Positions 34,821 to 36,350 of a stretch of DNA of 36,350 nucleotides are shown piece after piece; the first letter of the stretch is position 1, and each line of letters opens with the position of its first letter. Location: contig JAGVUA010000069.1 in NCBI GenBank assembly GCA_019136545.1, forward strand, positions 9,899 to 46,248, given 5' to 3'. Position numbers and translations under genes: made by a program. This stretch comes from Betaproteobacteria bacterium (GTDB taxonomy: Bacteria > Pseudomonadota > Gammaproteobacteria > Burkholderiales > Rhodocyclaceae). A model generated the notes under the pieces. It saw nothing but the letters and a program-made list of their open reading frames with translations. It made no database searches and was not told where the DNA came from.

Positions 34821-36350
34821 ATGAAACACCGCCTGAAACGCCGTCTGCTGCCCATTTTCCTGGCCACCCTTGCGCTTGGCGCTCATGCTGTCGAGCAGGA
34901 GCGCGAACCAGGCGCTGGCGAGGCCGCGCCGCTCAACTTGCCCTCGGTGGCGTTGACTCCGCAACTCGTCTATCAATTCCTGCTGGCGGAGATTGCCGGC
35001 GGTCGCGGGCAGGTCGGGCTGTCGTCCGAGGCCTACATGGATCTGGCGCGCCGGACGCGGGATCCGCGGGTGGCGCGCCGGGCCGCGGAGATCGCGCTGT
35101 TCGCGCGCTACTACGATACCGCCCTGGAAGCCGCGCGACTGTGGTCGGAGCTCGAGCCGGGTGCGGAGAAACCGAAGCAGATGGTGAGCGGCCTGTTGTC
35201 GGTGACCAGCCGCTCCGAGGAGCTGGTCGCCCACTTGTCGCGGGAGCTGCAAGCCGCGGGCAACGAGCGCGGCGTGTTCTTGATGCAGTTGCCTCGCATC
35301 CTGGCGCGCCACCCGGACAAGCTCGATGCCCAGCAGATCGTCGCCAAGGCCACCGAACCTTACCTCGATCTTCCGGAAGCGCATTTTGCCCGCGCGCAAG
35401 CCGCGTATGGCGCCAAGGATATGGGCGCGGCCCTGTCCGAACTCGACCGCGCGCTCTCGTTGCGGCCGGATTGGGAGCAGGCGGCGCTGGCGCGGGCGCA
35501 GATGACGGGCAACGCGCGGGAGCAGCTCAGTTTTCTTGCCGCGTTTGTCGAGGCCAACCCGCGCGCGCGCGATGCCCGGCTGGCGTACGCACGGGCCCTG
35601 GTTGCCGAAAAGCAGTATGACGAAGCACGCGTGCAATTCAGGATTCTGCTCGGCAGTCCCGAGACGGCCGACAACGGCGATGTGATTTTCGCGGTCGGCG
35701 TGCTTTCCTTGCAGCTACGCGACTTCGACGAAGCGGAAACCCAGCTCAAGCGCCTGGTTCAGACCGATCATGCGGAAGCCAATACCGCGCGCGCGTACCT
35801 TGGGCAGATCGGCGAGGACCGCAAACGCTGGGACGAGGCGCTGGCGTGGTATAGCGCCGTGACGCCGGGCAGCCAGTATCTGCCGGCCAGGATGCGCGCC
35901 GCGCATGTGTTGGCGCGGCAGGGCAAGCTGGCCGAGGCGCGCCGGTGGCTGCAGCAGACATCGGTCGGCAATCCCGCCGAACGAAGCCAGCTTCTGATCG
36001 CCGAGGCGCAGCTTCTGCGCGAGGCCAACCGGGGCGAAGATGCCTATGCAGTGGTGGCGGAAGGCTTGGCCACCCATCCCGACCAGGCGGATTTGCTCTA
36101 CGAGTCGGCCATGCTGGCCGAGCGGATCGACAAGCTCGAGGTGATGGAGCGCAACCTGCGCCGCCTGATAGAGATCAAGCCGGACCATGCCCATGCCTAC
36201 AATGCGCTCGGCTTCTCGTTCGCCGATCGCAACCTCCGTCTCGACGAAGCGCTGGAACTGATCGACAAGGCCCTGCAACTGGCGCCCGACGACCCGTTCA
36301 TCCTCGACAGCAAGGGCTGGGTGATGTTCCGGCGCGGCGATGCGCTGGGC
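34821..36350 (+). CDS. Tetratricopeptide repeat protein, 3' end outside window
   Basis: 510 codons from the ATG at 34821 with no stop before the window edge. A signal peptide or lipoprotein-like start (KHRLKRRLLPIFLATLALGAHAVEQ) precedes tandem TPR units, for example PEAHFARAQAAYGAKDMGAALSELDRALSLRPDW and HAHAYNALGFSFADRNLRLDEALELIDKALQLAPDDP. In Betaproteobacteria this gene lies between mutM and lolB-ispE. Probably a periplasmic scaffold protein of unknown partner. No cysteine is found at a lipobox position. Confidence 0.9.
   Translation, partial: MKHRLKRRLLPIFLATLALGAHAVEQEREPGAGEAAPLNLPSVALTPQLVYQFLLAEIAGGRGQVGLSSEAYMDLARRTRDPRVARRAAEIALFARYYDTALEAARLWSELEPGAEKPKQMVSGLLSVTSRSEELVAHLSRELQAAGNERGVFLMQLPRILARHPDKLDAQQIVAKATEPYLDLPEAHFARAQAAYGAKDMGAALSELDRALSLRPDWEQAALARAQMTGNAREQLSFLAAFVEANPRARDARLAYARALVAEKQYDEARVQFRILLGSPETADNGDVIFAVGVLSLQLRDFDEAETQLKRLVQTDHAEANTARAYLGQIGEDRKRWDEALAWYSAVTPGSQYLPARMRAAHVLARQGKLAEARRWLQQTSVGNPAERSQLLIAEAQLLREANRGEDAYAVVAEGLATHPDQADLLYESAMLAERIDKLEVMERNLRRLIEIKPDHAHAYNALGFSFADRNLRLDEALELIDKALQLAPDDPFILDSKGWVMFRRGDALG

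Overview
The window is GC-rich DNA from a denitrifying proteobacterium, most likely a Betaproteobacterium of the Rhodocyclales type. The ftsX-ftsE-ftsY / M16-M16-rsmD-coaD-fdx block and the mutM-TPR junction are typical of Betaproteobacteria. fhcD/fhcC point to tetrahydromethanopterin-linked C1 oxidation, and a complete nor cluster points to nitric oxide respiration. No rRNA, tRNA, insertion sequence, phage or CRISPR array was seen.

Layout. 1-1715: the end of an fhc operon (fhcD cut by the window edge, then fhcC). 1716-3739: a sigma54 activator of the AcoR type with its own promoter and a direct-repeat operator. 3767-4780: a PIG3-type quinone oxidoreductase. 4857-5796: an FmdE-like protein and a DsrC/TusE-like protein, facing away from a MarR regulator. 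5912-10516: a + strand NO/denitrification accessory run (MarR, hemerythrin, MIP18/DUF59, NnrS-like, DUF2249, exported unknown, NnrS). 10551-16665: a - strand norC-B-E-F-Q-D cluster ending in an aberrant RegA-like response regulator. 16666-17078: a regulatory gap. 17079-24176: a TonB-based import locus: tonB; a receptor / BNR-propeller / thioredoxin-like operon; and an OprC/NosA-type copper receptor. 24512-25153: a PEP-CTERM protein behind a sigma54 promoter. 25242-36350: housekeeping genes (ftsX, ftsE, ftsY, two M16 peptidases, rsmD, coaD, ferredoxin, a dynamin-like GTPase, mutM and a TPR protein cut by the window edge).

The nor genes make and mature cytochrome c-dependent NO reductase. A perfect FNR/NnrR-type box lies 41.5 bp upstream of the inferred norC start, and a similar box sits at the same spacing before the DUF2249 gene. 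Denitrification needs copper for N2O reductase and some nitrite reductases. The adjacent TonB locus includes a receptor with the CxxxM and HxM copper ligands of OprC, so it plausibly supplies that metal.

The most interesting finds are three. First, tonB, the first receptor operon and the copper receptor share one promoter design: a 19-bp dyad (GTGCGACA-N3-TGTCGCAC) centred exactly 31 bp before a TAGAAT-like -10 box. Second, a receptor-coupled BNR-repeat protein carries CxCC and CPHH motifs, suggesting metal handling. Third, a dispersed 20-bp element built on AAAGTCAG occurs 12 times, roughly every 3 kb, inside and between genes. All function statements rest on motif recognition by eye.
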